Numbered from the stretch's first letter, positions 24,995 through 34,111 are shown. The stretch: DNA of 64,000 bases from JAEZBP01 sp963832725 (GCA_963832725.1 CAWHVG010000007.1:186001-250000), one strand, 5' to 3'. Numbers and translations: made by a program. The notes: a model not told the origin generated them from the sequence alone.

Positions 24995-26021
24995 TCAGGG
25001 AGCTTCGCAGACGTAGACCAGCGCACGCGAGCAGGCGTCGTCGGCCCATCCCGTCCCCATCAGCGAGCCGGTCACCATCACACAGTTGCCGCTTCCGTCC
25101 GGCTCCCCCGACTTCCAGTTCGAGTACGTCACTGGCGTCCCGTCCACCCACTGGAGCTCGGACATCGCGTCCGCCCGGGAGAGCCCGATCCAGTAGCCGC
25201 CTCCGCCCCATATGAGCGTGCCAATCCACCCGCGCACCCTCGTGTCCTCGGCGGCGTCGTCGATCGCCACGAGGTGGTAGCCCATGCCGGTGCACGCATC
25301 GTTCGCGTTGGCCCAGGTCTCGGTGTGCGTGCAGACCAGGTAGGTGCTGCTGCCGACGACGTGGGTCTGGCAGCCACCGCCACCGCAGACGCCACCTTCG
25401 TCGATCCGACCGTTGCAGTTGTCGTCCAGACCGTTGCAGCGCTCTGATGCCCCCGGATTGATGTCGGGGTCGCCGTCGTCGCAGTCGCCGCCGCGCGCGC
25501 TCCAGCGCCCGTCGGTGGGGAGCTGGCAGGCCATCCTCGTGGTGGCGTCTTCGCCCCAGCTGTCCATGTCCATGTCCAGGTAGAACGTGCTCGAGCCCTG
25601 CGCGCCGTCCTCGTCGACCATGCCGTCGCAGTCCTCGTCGTTCATCCCGTCGCAGACCTCGAGCGTGTCGTCGGTCATGTCGTCGCAGACGACCATGCCG
25701 CCGACGCAGGAAGACGTGCCTTCCTTGCACATGTCCGCGTCGGGCCCGTCGCAGGGGATGCCGACCGAAGGGTCTTCGCTCCCGTCGGCGCTGCTCGGGT
25801 CGCAGTCGTCGTCCACGCCGTTGCAGAGGTCCAGGGTCGCCGGGACGCAGGCATCCGTCCCCGCGTCGGAGCCAGCGTCGATTCCGGCGTCGAGTCCCGC
25901 GTCCACCCCGCCGCCGTCCTGGCTGGTGTTCGTCGCCGCGTCCGTCCCCCCGTCGTCGAGGGGTCGGATTCGGAGTGCAGCCGGCGAGGACGACGACCCA
26001 GATGAACAGTGCACGGCGCAT
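24995..26021 (-). CDS. C-type-lectin / MopE-like lipoprotein, frameshifted near its start
   Basis: The body (to stop 24995) has MopE-like Cys/Asp motifs (CNGVDDDCDPSSADG, CDGMNDEDCDGMVDEDG, CNGLDDNCNGRIDEG) and a C-terminal C-type lectin domain of about 120 residues (WIGLSRADAMSELQWVDG, YSNWKSGEPDG, NCV, WADDACS, YVCE). The signal peptide lies in another frame: ATG 26021 encodes MRRALFIWVVVLAGC with a perfect lipobox. The frames join if the G6 run at 25951-25946 had five Gs. So the gene is either misread or switched off by slippage at this run. The in-frame TTG at 26056 is an unlikely alternative start. Confidence 0.75.
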
Positions 26022-26182
26022 CCGACGATGCTGACCGTCCGCCGCGCGGGAATCAACGGTGGAAGCTGTGAGCTCGAGAGCCGCCGAGCTCGCCGGTGTC
26101 GGTGAAGACCGTCGGCGCAGAGACCGACCTATCGCTCCGAACGCCGTCCGCCGAAGCACGCCATCGTCTCGAGGGCGCTCCG

Positions 26183-26611
26183 CTACTCGTAGGTCGGCAC
26201 CCAGCCGCCGCCCGGCTGCCGCTGGCGGAACTCGGGCCGGAGCTCGCTCCGCGCGTCCGTCGCCAGAAGCTCGCAGGGGTCGAACCAGTGGAGCGTCCGG
26301 AGCCGGCCGCGGACGGCTGGGAGCGGCTTGGCGGCGAACTCACCGTCCGGACAGCGCGCGTGCCAGAGCGCGTCCCGCTCCGGCACGGACTCCAGACAGA
26401 GGATCTCCTTCACTCCGCCGTTGCAGTTCGTGCTGACGACGAGGACCTCGTCCGGCAGCGACCCGCGACGCGCCACCCGCAGGACGACGTCGTGATGGAA
26501 CTCGCCCTGCTTCCAGTGGGCGATCAGGTCGTATCCGCCGTGCGTCGCCCGCACCCGTTCCAACAGCTCACCGAGCGTGAGACAGCCCGAGAAGAGGGAG
26601 AGATCGTGCAT
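26183..26611 (-). CDS. Conserved hypothetical protein, 142 aa
   Basis: ATG 26611 begins MHDLSLFSGCLTLGELLERV; the protein has balanced composition and continuous coding character (HWKQGEFHHDVVLRVARRG, TNCNGGVKEILCLESVPERD, LRTLHWFDPCELL). It has no signal peptide or membrane helix. I do not recognise the family. It lies between two lipoprotein genes on the same strand with about 107 bp upstream. Confidence 0.6.
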   Translation of the reverse strand: MHDLSLFSGCLTLGELLERVRATHGGYDLIAHWKQGEFHHDVVLRVARRGSLPDEVLVVSTNCNGGVKEILCLESVPERDALWHARCPDGEFAAKPLPAVRGRLRTLHWFDPCELLATDARSELRPEFRQRQPGGGWVPTYE

Positions 26612-26718
26612 GCTCGACAAGCTGTGTCCGGCCGCGCGGCACCGCAACCGACGGAAACGCGACGGGGTCCGCGCGAGCGAACCCCGTCTGGGGGAGCTCC
26701 CTTTCGAGAGGGGCCTGC

Positions 26719-27906
26719 TCAGCCGAAGAAGGTGCAGCAGCCGGTGATGCAGAAGTAGCCGGTCGGGCAGGCCGGCAGGCCCGGCACGCCGCAATCCTGG
26801 CGGGTGGGATCGGAGCAGACGTCGATGGTGGTGCCGCCGTCGGTCGGGGGAGGTGTCCCGCTGTCCGGCACCGGCGCCGGTCCGCCGTCCGGCAGGGTGC
26901 CCGCGTCGACAGGCGGCGGCGGAGGGGGCGGGAAACAGTCGGAGGGCAGATCGCTCGCGTCGCGGCCGAGGCAGAGCTCGCAGTGACCGCAATCGTTCAG
27001 GCAGTCGGCCACCGGCGTGCACGGATGGCAGCCATCGCCGCCCGAGCGGAACGTGTCGATGTCGCAGGTCGGCGCGCCGCTCGTCCCGTCCACCGAGCCG
27101 ATGAAGCGGTAGTCGTCCGTGGTGCCCGGCCGGACGCAGCAGCCGAAGCAGTCACAGCCGTTCGGTGTGAGCGGGCCGCAGAAGTCGTGGCACGTGGCCG
27201 CCTGCGGGTCGGGGCAGTGGACGCTGCCGCCACGCGAGCCGGGCGGCTCGTAGGCGCAGTGCGGATCCGGGTCGGGCATCAGCGGGTCGCAGCGCGCGTC
27301 CCACTCGCATTGATCGTTTCCGGATCCCTGATCCTGATCGTAATAGCAGTCCAGCTTGCAAGGCGCGGAGTCGCCTCCCGGAATGTCCAGGTAGAGCCCG
27401 CTCTCGTTGTTGTCGCAGGGGCCGAGGCAGTTCGGGTCTTCGGCGTCGATCAACCCGTCGCCGTCGTCGTCGATCTGGTTGCCGCACTGGTAGATGTGGC
27501 CCTGGCAGGGCACCGGGCCCGCCGGGACCACGTTGCCGTCCGGGAGCGTGATGAACCCGTCCGGTGCGACGCTGCCATCGCTCGGCGAGGTGGTGCTCCC
27601 GTCGGTGCCGGTCGCGCTGCCGTCGGTGCCGGTCGCGCTGCCGTCCATTCCGGTCGCGCTGCCATCCATGCCGCCGCCGGTTCCGCCGTCGCCGTTCCCA
27701 TTGGGGTCGCTGCAGCCGACCGCCAGGGTCAGCGCGAAGAGGGTACCGAGGGCCCGAAGTCCGTTGCGGGTTTGGGGCAACGCGGGTGCCGGGATATCGG
27801 GCGTCCGGTGCTGCGAGGCCGGAACGAAGTGCAGGGTTCGTGCTACTCGCACGAAGCCCGGAACGGAGCTCGGGTCGGGACTGCGAGTCGAAGTGATCCG
27901 TGTCAT
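26719..27906 (-). CDS. Cys-rich lipoprotein with Gly/Asp/Ser repeats
   Basis: A 395-residue protein starting at ATG 27906 with GGGAGG just upstream. A signal with lipobox AVGC lies unusually far in, after about 46 extra residues (RNGLRALGTLFALTLAVGC), so an internal start is possible. A linker of GMDGSATGTDGSATG repeats is followed by a MopE-like segment (QCGNQIDDDGDGLIDAEDPNC) and a long Cys-rich region with many CxxC-type pairs (NGCDCFGCCVRPG, CLNDCGHCELCLG), ending in ITGCCTFFG. It is probably surface-exposed. Function unknown. Confidence 0.75.
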   Translation of the reverse strand: MTRITSTRSPDPSSVPGFVRVARTLHFVPASQHRTPDIPAPALPQTRNGLRALGTLFALTLAVGCSDPNGNGDGGTGGGMDGSATGMDGSATGTDGSATGTDGSTTSPSDGSVAPDGFITLPDGNVVPAGPVPCQGHIYQCGNQIDDDGDGLIDAEDPNCLGPCDNNESGLYLDIPGGDSAPCKLDCYYDQDQGSGNDQCEWDARCDPLMPDPDPHCAYEPPGSRGGSVHCPDPQAATCHDFCGPLTPNGCDCFGCCVRPGTTDDYRFIGSVDGTSGAPTCDIDTFRSGGDGCHPCTPVADCLNDCGHCELCLGRDASDLPSDCFPPPPPPPVDAGTLPDGGPAPVPDSGTPPPTDGGTTIDVCSDPTRQDCGVPGLPACPTGYFCITGCCTFFG

Positions 27907-27994
27907 GGGGGACCTCCCAGACCGGTCTACGAGGGACCCGGCTTGGAGGAGACGCCCGAAATCACAAACGAAGCCGGTCGTCGAAAAGGTACAG

Positions 27995-29245
27995 TCAGGG
28001 TGCGCCCGGAACGACGAGGATCGCGTTCTCGCCGCCGAAGCCGTCGCTCGCGTAGCGCTCGGCACCAGGCGGGCGCACGGGCTCGCCGTCGACGATCAGC
28101 GAGTACTCGTGTCGGCCGGAGCCGACCTCGAAGCGCCCCTCGAAGAGGCCGTCGGCGCGGCGGTGAAGCCGGCCGCGCTCCGGATCCCAGTCGTCGAAGT
28201 CGCCGATCACGCTCACCTCGGAGGCATTCGGCAGCTCGAAGGCGAAGCGCACGAAGCCGTCGTCGAGGAGCGTCGCGGGTCCCTGGGTCAGCGCCGGCGC
28301 CGGGAGATCGCTCGGTTCGGGCCGCCAATCGAGGACCAGCCTCGCTCCCGCCGTCACCTGGAAGCGGTCGTAGGTCAGCGCCTGTGGATTTCCCGCGGCG
28401 TGTCCGAGCGCGATGTCCGCGTAGGCGCCGAGCCAGGGCAGCGGCATGCCCCAGACGCGCGCCATCCCGGTGTGCTCGCCACCCGTGTGCGAGTTGGAGT
28501 CGAACAGGCGCTCCACGTAGCGGTAGGTGATCTGTCCGCCGACGTAGGTCGTGACCAAGCGGAGGGTGATCCAGGGCGCCACGTCGGTTCGTTGCGCGTT
28601 CTGGTTGGTGCTCTCGCGGCGCGTGACGGTGAGCCCGACGTCGACGGCGAAGATGTCGGTGGCCCAGCCGGCCGCCGCCTCGCCGCCGGCCAGGCCGTCG
28701 GTCTGGCCCTGATCGAACAAACGCACGCCGCCGTCGGCGTCGATCGAGGCCCAGAACCCGAAGGGCAGCCGTCCCACGATCCCGCAGCCGCCGATCACCG
28801 AGAACGAGGAATCGCCGGACACCGTGAGGTCGAGGCGGCTGCCTTGAGCACGGCAGCGCGGGCTCACGTCGTCGACCCGCAGGCTGCCCTGAAGGGTCAG
28901 ACGCTCCCAGAAGAGCACGTTGCCGCCGCCGTAGATCCGCCCGTCGATGTCGAAGCGGGCCGAACCGCGTGGGGAGCTGCCGAGCTGACCGGCGGCGAAG
29001 CCCGTTACGCGGGCCAATCCGTCGCCGTTGGGCGAGCTGGCATGCGGTCCGCCAGGCATCCCCCGACCCGCGGCCACGGGCGCTCGCCGGTTGCTGGGGT
29101 CGGCGGCGAACGCGGGGTTCGAATCGTACCCGCCGCCGACGCGCACCTGGCTCTGCACTCCGTCCTGGGCCGCGGCGCGACCAGCGACGAGGGTGCCCAC
29201 GAGTAGAGCGCACGAAAGCCAGCGGTGAAGACGGAGCGAATGCAC
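27995..29245 (-). CDS. Outer-membrane beta-barrel-like protein with C-terminal CBM48-type domain
   Basis: About 416 residues starting at GTG 29245 (TTG 29272 overlaps the stop of the anti-sigma gene and is possible). A signal peptide (cleavage near GRAAAQ) leads to about 300 residues of alternating amphipathic strands (VRVGGGYDSNPAF, FWASIDADGGVRLF) that look like an outer-membrane barrel. The last 90 residues form a glycogen-binding/isoamylase early-set domain: VSVIGDFDDWDPERG, HEYSLIVDGE and SDGFGGENAILVV. The same domain ends the anti-sigma protein encoded just upstream. Third gene of the sigma / anti-sigma operon. Confidence 0.75.
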   Translation of the reverse strand: MHSLRLHRWLSCALLVGTLVAGRAAAQDGVQSQVRVGGGYDSNPAFAADPSNRRAPVAAGRGMPGGPHASSPNGDGLARVTGFAAGQLGSSPRGSARFDIDGRIYGGGNVLFWERLTLQGSLRVDDVSPRCRAQGSRLDLTVSGDSSFSVIGGCGIVGRLPFGFWASIDADGGVRLFDQGQTDGLAGGEAAAGWATDIFAVDVGLTVTRRESTNQNAQRTDVAPWITLRLVTTYVGGQITYRYVERLFDSNSHTGGEHTGMARVWGMPLPWLGAYADIALGHAAGNPQALTYDRFQVTAGARLVLDWRPEPSDLPAPALTQGPATLLDDGFVRFAFELPNASEVSVIGDFDDWDPERGRLHRRADGLFEGRFEVGSGRHEYSLIVDGEPVRPPGAERYASDGFGGENAILVVPGAP

Positions 29246-29268
29246 GGTCGAGCCGCGGCGCCCAGTCT

Positions 29269-30035
29269 TCAATCGATGCGCAGGACGGCGTTCTCGTTCC
29301 CGAAGCCGTCGTCGCGGTGATTCGCCGCGTAGGGGTCGGTCACCCAGCGCTCCCCGTCGATGACGAACATGTAGCCGTACGAGCCGGGCTGGAGCCGCAG
29401 CGTGCCCACGAAGACACCGTCACCTTCCGGATCCTCGAGGAAGGTGTCGTCGGTGCGCCACTCGTTGAAGTCCCCGGCGACCGCCACGGTGTGTGCGCCG
29501 CTCGCCGGAACCACCAGGCGCACGACGGCTTCGCCGACCGAGTCGTCCTCGTCGGCCGCCGCGCGCTCGGGCGCTTCCGTCGCCGCCGTCGCCACGTTCG
29601 GCTCCGGCTCGACGAACGAAGACAATCCCCGCCGGCTCATCCAGAGGCCTGCCAGCACCACCGCAGTCACCGCCACCAACGCGGTCGCCGGGGTGAGCCG
29701 GACGCGTACGGTCCGTGGCCGCAGCCACTTGCGCCACGCCGGCGTCTCGGCCTCGTCCCTGGCCTTCTCCTGGACCGCGCGGAGCACGGCGCGGTTGACG
29801 AAGTCCTCCGGCAGCTCGGACGGTGCCAGCTCGGACGGTGCCAGCTCGGACGGTGCCAGCTCGGAGAGGGCCAGCTCGGAGAGGCCAGCTCGGAGAGGGC
29901 CGAAGCCACCGTCCGCGCGCCCTCGAGCTCCCGAGCCAGAGCCGGATCGCGCTCGGCGTCCGCGAGCAGCACCGCGCGCTCGGCGGCGTCGAGCTCACCG
30001 TCCACGAAGCGCCGGACCCGCTCGCGGGGGCTCAT
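29269..30035 (-). CDS. Anti-sigma factor with periplasmic CBM48-type domain, frameshifted in a repeat
   Basis: ATG 30035 overlaps the sigma-factor stop (ATGA). The N-terminal cytoplasmic part (RRFVDGELDAAERAVLLADA) resembles anti-sigma domains without a zinc motif. A 15-bp tandem repeat follows (SELAPSELAPSEL). One unit is a base short (about 29879-29885), breaking the frame; restoring it joins to LPEDFVNRAVLRAVQEKARD, a membrane helix (ATALVAVTAVVLAGLWM) and a periplasmic glycogen-binding/early-set domain (VAVAGDFNEWRTDDTF, GSYGYMFVIDGERWVTDP, DDGFGNENAVL). It would hold the sigma factor at the membrane and could sense a sugar or polysaccharide; that is inference. As written the two halves are separate frames (29667-30035 and 29269-29787). 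Confidence 0.75.
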
Positions 30036-30634
30036 GCGAGATCCTCCAGGAACCGGCGGAGCTTGGCCCGCGCCCGCACCACGCGGATCTTCAGCGCGGT
30101 GATCGGGTGGCCGGTGATCTGCTTGATCTCCGCGTAGCTCATCCCCTGCAGATCCTTGAGGACCAGCACCTCGCGGTAGCTCGGCTTCAGTTGGCCGATG
30201 GCCTCCTGCACCCGGGCGGCGCGGTCGCGGCGCACCAGCTCGTCGTCGGGCCGGAGCGCGTCGTCGGGGCGGTCGCCAGCCGGCATGGCGCCGGAGGCCC
30301 GCTCCCGGCGGCGGGCGCTCTTCAGGTGGTCTCGGCAGGTGTTGAGCGTGATCCGGTGCAGCCAGGTCGAGAGCCGGAAGCTCGGATCGAAGCGGTCCAG
30401 GTGTACGTAGGCCTTGGCCAGGCTCTCCTGCACCAAGTCCTGGGCTTCGAAGGCATCACCCACGACGCGCGACGCCATCAGGTAGAGCGAGCGGTGGTGC
30501 TGCTCGACGATGCGGCGGAACGCCGTCGCGTCACCCTCGCGGGCCGCCTCGACCCACACCCGCTCCTGCTCCTGGGTCGCGCGCTCCGCGTTTCCGAGGG
30601 CGATGGCGCTGCTCACGAGAGCCACCAATCGCAT
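30032..30634 (-). CDS. ECF RNA polymerase sigma factor
   Basis: A 200-residue sigma factor from ATG 30634. Region 2 has FRRIVEQHHRSLYLMASRVV, DAFEAQDLVQESLAKAYVHL and STWLHRITLNTCRDHLKSAR; region 4 has LKPSYREVLVLKDLQGMSYA and ITGHPITALKIRVVRARAKL. It is co-translated with the anti-sigma gene through an ATGA overlap and followed by the outer-membrane protein. An exported protein gene lies 12 bp upstream, so all four may form one operon. Targets probably include this operon. Confidence 0.92.
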   Translation of the reverse strand: MRLVALVSSAIALGNAERATQEQERVWVEAAREGDATAFRRIVEQHHRSLYLMASRVVGDAFEAQDLVQESLAKAYVHLDRFDPSFRLSTWLHRITLNTCRDHLKSARRRERASGAMPAGDRPDDALRPDDELVRRDRAARVQEAIGQLKPSYREVLVLKDLQGMSYAEIKQITGHPITALKIRVVRARAKLRRFLEDLA

Positions 30635-30646
30635 CGCCCGTCTCGA

Positions 30647-31348
30647 TCAGCGAGGACCATGGCCGGGTCGTCCATCCCGATCATGGTCTCTCCCCCGGCT
30701 CGCCGGGTCAACGCCGTTCCCGTGACCGACCGTTCGCCCCAACCCGCGGAGCGCGTGATCGCGATGGCCGGGCGGGCCCGGGCCGATCTGCCTGGCGCGC
30801 TGCAGCAGGTCGTGGAGCCCCGCGCGCCGCCCCCGGCGGTAGGCGTCCGTGGTGGCGTCGACCGCCGCCCGGCCGCCGAAGTGTCGCTCGGCCAGCTCGG
30901 CCACCGTCGTCAGCGCGTCGTGTACCCGCCGCGGCGCCTCGGCCGGGTCGCGGTGGACGATCTCCCGCACGAGCTGCCCGAGCCCCTGGTGCGGCGCGCC
31001 CGCCGCCAGCGCGTCCACCGCCGCCCGCAACAGGCGCCGCCGCTGCGCGCCGCGGGCGCCTGGCACGGGACGGATGAGCTGATCGGCCGCTCGGATGCGT
31101 CCGAGGAGCAAGTCCACCGCGGCGGCGATCCGGGGCGGCGGCACGTGCTTCGACAATCCTTCCGCGACCTTGTCGATCAGCCACTGGGAGGGCAGACCCT
31201 CTCGACGCGCCGCGCCGACGGAGCGCGCCAGGCGCTCCCGCGATGGTCCGAGGCGCGCGTCGGTCAGGACCTCCTGCTGCGCGGCCGCGCTCGACGGCGC
31301 GCCCGCGAGCGCGACCAACGAGACAGCCAGAGCGAGGGTCCTGAACAT
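30647..31348 (-). CDS. Exported hypothetical protein upstream of the ECF sigma gene
   Basis: A 233-residue protein starting at ATG 31348 with a clear signal peptide (TLALAVSLVALAGAPSSAAAQ). The mature part is helical and rich in Ala, Arg and Leu (WLIDKVAEGLSKHVPPPRIA, LLRAAVDALAAGAPHQGLG). The last 45 residues are low in hydrophobic residues and may be read through non-coding sequence. No family is recognised. It ends 12 bp before the sigma-factor start, so it may belong to the same transcript. Confidence 0.6.
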   Translation of the reverse strand: MFRTLALAVSLVALAGAPSSAAAQQEVLTDARLGPSRERLARSVGAARREGLPSQWLIDKVAEGLSKHVPPPRIAAAVDLLLGRIRAADQLIRPVPGARGAQRRRLLRAAVDALAAGAPHQGLGQLVREIVHRDPAEAPRRVHDALTTVAELAERHFGGRAAVDATTDAYRRGRRAGLHDLLQRARQIGPGPPGHRDHALRGLGRTVGHGNGVDPASRGRDHDRDGRPGHGPR

Positions 31349-31456
31349 CGATGTCGTTCCCTGCAGCGTGTACGACCTCTGCCGGCGGCCCGATACAGAT
31401 CCCCGCGATTCGGATCCGATCTCTGTCGCGGGAGTCGCCGGCCTCTCGAGCAGTTT

Positions 31457-32101
31457 CTACAGCAATAGTGCCGCCAGCTCCGCGGCAGTGCGAACCACGT
31501 GGTCGGGCTCGGTCGGAGCCAGCGCCTCGCGCGTGAAGGGCCCCCAGAGCACGGCGGCGGTGCGTACGCCGGCCGCGCGCCCTGCGCGCATGTCGTGGGT
31601 GCTGTCGCCTACGAACACGGCTCGTTCGGGCGTCACGCCGAGCCGCGCCAGCGCGCGCTCGACCGGTTCCGGATGCGGCTTCGCCCGCGTCACGTCGTCG
31701 GCGCAGACCAGCTCGTCGAAGACCTCGCTCAGCCCGAGCACGCTCAGCCCGCGGCGCGTTCCGTCCCGGCGCTTGCTGGTCACCACCGCCAGCTTCGCGC
31801 CCGCGTCGCGCAGGCCGTGCACGATCTCGCTCACGCCCGGATAAGGCCGGACCATCTCGTCGTGGATCGCGAGGTTGTGGCTCCGGTAGGTCTCCACCAT
31901 CTGTGGCACGCTCGCCGCGTCGTCCGTCCAGCGGGAGAGCTGCGCCTCGAGCGGCGTCCCCAGGCCGTCCAGGATCGCCGCATCGGTCTGCGGCGGCAGG
32001 CCGTGCACCCTGATGGTGTGGTGATAGCTGGCGAGGATCAGCTCGATCGAGTCGAGCAGGGTTCCGTCGAGATCGAAGAGCACGGCGTCGAAGCGCGGCA
32101 T
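31457..32101 (-). CDS. HAD-family phosphatase (PpaX/Gph-like)
   Basis: A 214-residue hydrolase from ATG 32101. Motif I is LFDLDGTLLDSIELI, motif II VVTSKRRD, motif III the Lys of RAKPHPEP and motif IV FVGDSTHDM. The helical cap (residues 20-85) places it with phosphoglycolate phosphatase and PpaX-type pyrophosphatases. The exact substrate cannot be told. It follows the UbiB-family gene on the same strand by about 50 bp. Confidence 0.88.
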   Translation of the reverse strand: MPRFDAVLFDLDGTLLDSIELILASYHHTIRVHGLPPQTDAAILDGLGTPLEAQLSRWTDDAASVPQMVETYRSHNLAIHDEMVRPYPGVSEIVHGLRDAGAKLAVVTSKRRDGTRRGLSVLGLSEVFDELVCADDVTRAKPHPEPVERALARLGVTPERAVFVGDSTHDMRAGRAAGVRTAAVLWGPFTREALAPTEPDHVVRTAAELAALLL

Positions 32102-32150
32102 GGGTGGGTTCTACCGCGGCGGGACGCCACCGCACGCGACAATGCGCCTC

Positions 32151-33485
32151 TCAGGGGGCCGCCACCGCCTGCGCTCGGCTCGTGTCCTCGCGAAAGCCGC
32201 CCTCCACGGCGCGGCGGAACCAGCTCGGCCAGGGTCCCGTCGCGTTCAGCTTCGCCAGGACGGCGTTGAGCCCCCACTGCAGCCGGTTGAGCAAGAGCCA
32301 CTCGGGCGGCATCGCGATCCGCCACTGGTTCGCGTTGTCGAACATCAGTCGCCCGTAGCTCTCGCGCACGTACTGGTCGGTGTAGGTGAAGAAGGGATCC
32401 GTCTGCTTGAAGGGCAGGTAGAGGTGCTCGGTCGCCTGCCACTGGTGATCCCAGTCGAAGCCCTTCTCGCGTCCGATGAGACCCAGCGCGGTCATGCGCT
32501 CGGGGAACACGTCGCGACGATCGTCGATGATGCAGCGCGCGAAGCGCTTCCAGGTCTCGATGAACTCGGCGTCGAAGCGGCGCACGCAGCCGAAGTCCAA
32601 GAAGGTCACGCGTCCGTCGGGCGAGAAGAGGTAGTTCCCGGGGTGCGGATCGCCGTTGTACAGCCCGTGGCCGAAGAGCGTGTCGAAGCAACCGCGGAAG
32701 ATGGCGCCGGCCGCGCGATCCTTGGCCTCCTGCGACGCGCTCTCGACGAACTCGGCGAAGCGCATCGCGTCGACCCGCGCCGTGGTGAGCACTCGCCGGC
32801 CCGAGCGCGCGTCGATCACCTCGGGCACGCTCGCGTCGGGGTCGCGCGCCAGGAGCGCGCCGAGCTCGCGCTGGTTCTCGGCCTCGCGCTCGTAGTCGCA
32901 CTCCTCGAGGATCCGCGTCCGCAGCTCCTCCACCAGCGCGCCGCCGTCGATGGGCAGGCCCAAGGTCGAGATCTTGGTCATCCAGCCGAACGACGAGAGA
33001 TCGCTGGCCAGGACGTCCTCGATGCCGGGGTACTGCACCTTCACCGCGACCTCGCGCCCCTCGAAGCGCGCGGCGTGTACTTGCCCGATCGACGCGGCGG
33101 CGAAGGGCTCTTCATCGAAGCGCTCGAAGAGCTCCTCGGGCGGCCGACCGAATTCCGCCTCGATCACCTCGGCGACCCGCGCGTAGCTCATCGCGGTCGA
33201 CTGGGCCTGCAGATCGGCGAGCACCCGCTGGGCCTCGTCGGGCAGCGCGCCCGGCAGATAGCTCGCCATCTGCCCGACTTTCATCACCAGCCCCTTGAGG
33301 GCGCCGAGCTGCGTGACCAGCTCGCGGGCGGCGCGCGTCGCCTCCGCCGCGTCCACCGGCGCGCTCTCCTTGGCGCCGAGGAAGGTGCGCTGGGCCATCT
33401 TCAGGCCGACTTTTCCAGCCATCTTCGCCGTCACCAGGGTGCGCTTGCGGAACCCTCTGGCCAGCTCGTCGAGCTTCTCGCTCAT
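32151..33485 (-). CDS. ABC1/UbiB-family atypical kinase
   Basis: A 444-residue protein starting at ATG 33485. UbiB-family motifs are in order: LKGLVMKVGQMASYLPG (KxGQ), the A-rich loop AAASIGQVHAA, VAVKVQYPGIE, EECDYEREAENQ (ExD), NGDPHPGNYLF catalytic loop and TFLDFGCVRR. Family members act in quinone synthesis or membrane lipid homeostasis; no C-terminal membrane helices are obvious. The start overlaps the stop of the TetR gene (ATGA), so the two are co-translated, and the regulator probably controls both. The start was chosen for this overlap; the frame is open far upstream. Confidence 0.9.
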   Translation of the reverse strand: MSEKLDELARGFRKRTLVTAKMAGKVGLKMAQRTFLGAKESAPVDAAEATRAARELVTQLGALKGLVMKVGQMASYLPGALPDEAQRVLADLQAQSTAMSYARVAEVIEAEFGRPPEELFERFDEEPFAAASIGQVHAARFEGREVAVKVQYPGIEDVLASDLSSFGWMTKISTLGLPIDGGALVEELRTRILEECDYEREAENQRELGALLARDPDASVPEVIDARSGRRVLTTARVDAMRFAEFVESASQEAKDRAAGAIFRGCFDTLFGHGLYNGDPHPGNYLFSPDGRVTFLDFGCVRRFDAEFIETWKRFARCIIDDRRDVFPERMTALGLIGREKGFDWDHQWQATEHLYLPFKQTDPFFTYTDQYVRESYGRLMFDNANQWRIAMPPEWLLLNRLQWGLNAVLAKLNATGPWPSWFRRAVEGGFREDTSRAQAVAAP

Positions 33486-34111
33486 GGCGTCCCTCCTTCC
33501 GGCGCGAGCCCTCGCATCGTCTGCTGGAGGGAAGCGCGCAGCATGGTGTCGCGGAGCTCGGGCGTGACCGGGGCGCTGCCCAGCCAGCTCACGAGCCCGA
33601 AGTAGTAGAGCGCGAAGACCTGGAAACCGGCCGTCGCGGGCTCGACGTGAGCGGCGACGCGACCTTCCTTCTGCCATCGCGCGAAGAGCCCGCCGAGCCG
33701 GGTGATGAAGTCGACCGTCCAGGCGCCCGCGTCGGTGCCGAGCTCCCCGTCGAGGAAGAGCAGCTCTTTCACGAAGACCCGCGCCAGCTCGCGATCCCGC
33801 TCGTACGACCGATAGATCGCCGTGAAGACGTGCATCAGCGCCTCCACCGGGTCGCCCTCCGGCATCGTGGCCAGGGCGGCCGCGATCGCCTCGTCCAGGT
33901 CCGCCCGCACGATGTGCACGAGGAGCAAGCGCTTCTCGGGGAAGTAGGTGAAGAGCGTCCCGGCCGCGATATCGGCTCGCTCCGCGATCGCCCGCGTCGT
34001 GGTCGCCTGATAGCCCTGCTCGCGGAAGAGCGCCCTCGCCGCCGCCTCGATCCGCCGGAGCTTCTCGGCCTTCTTGCGCTCCCGGCGCCCCACTGTTTTG
34101 AGCGTGCTCAT
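33482..34111 (-). CDS. TetR-family transcriptional regulator
   Basis: A 209-residue repressor-type protein from ATG 34111. The N-terminal helix-turn-helix is canonical (RIEAAARALFREQGYQATTT, RAIAERADIAAGTLFTYFPE). The C-terminal helical domain (FVKELLFLDGELGTDAGAWT) would bind an unknown ligand. It is co-translated with the UbiB-family kinase. A long imperfect inverted repeat covers its start and 5' region and may be its own operator. Confidence 0.92.
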   Translation of the reverse strand: MSTLKTVGRRERKKAEKLRRIEAAARALFREQGYQATTTRAIAERADIAAGTLFTYFPEKRLLLVHIVRADLDEAIAAALATMPEGDPVEALMHVFTAIYRSYERDRELARVFVKELLFLDGELGTDAGAWTVDFITRLGGLFARWQKEGRVAAHVEPATAGFQVFALYYFGLVSWLGSAPVTPELRDTMLRASLQQTMRGLAPEGGTP

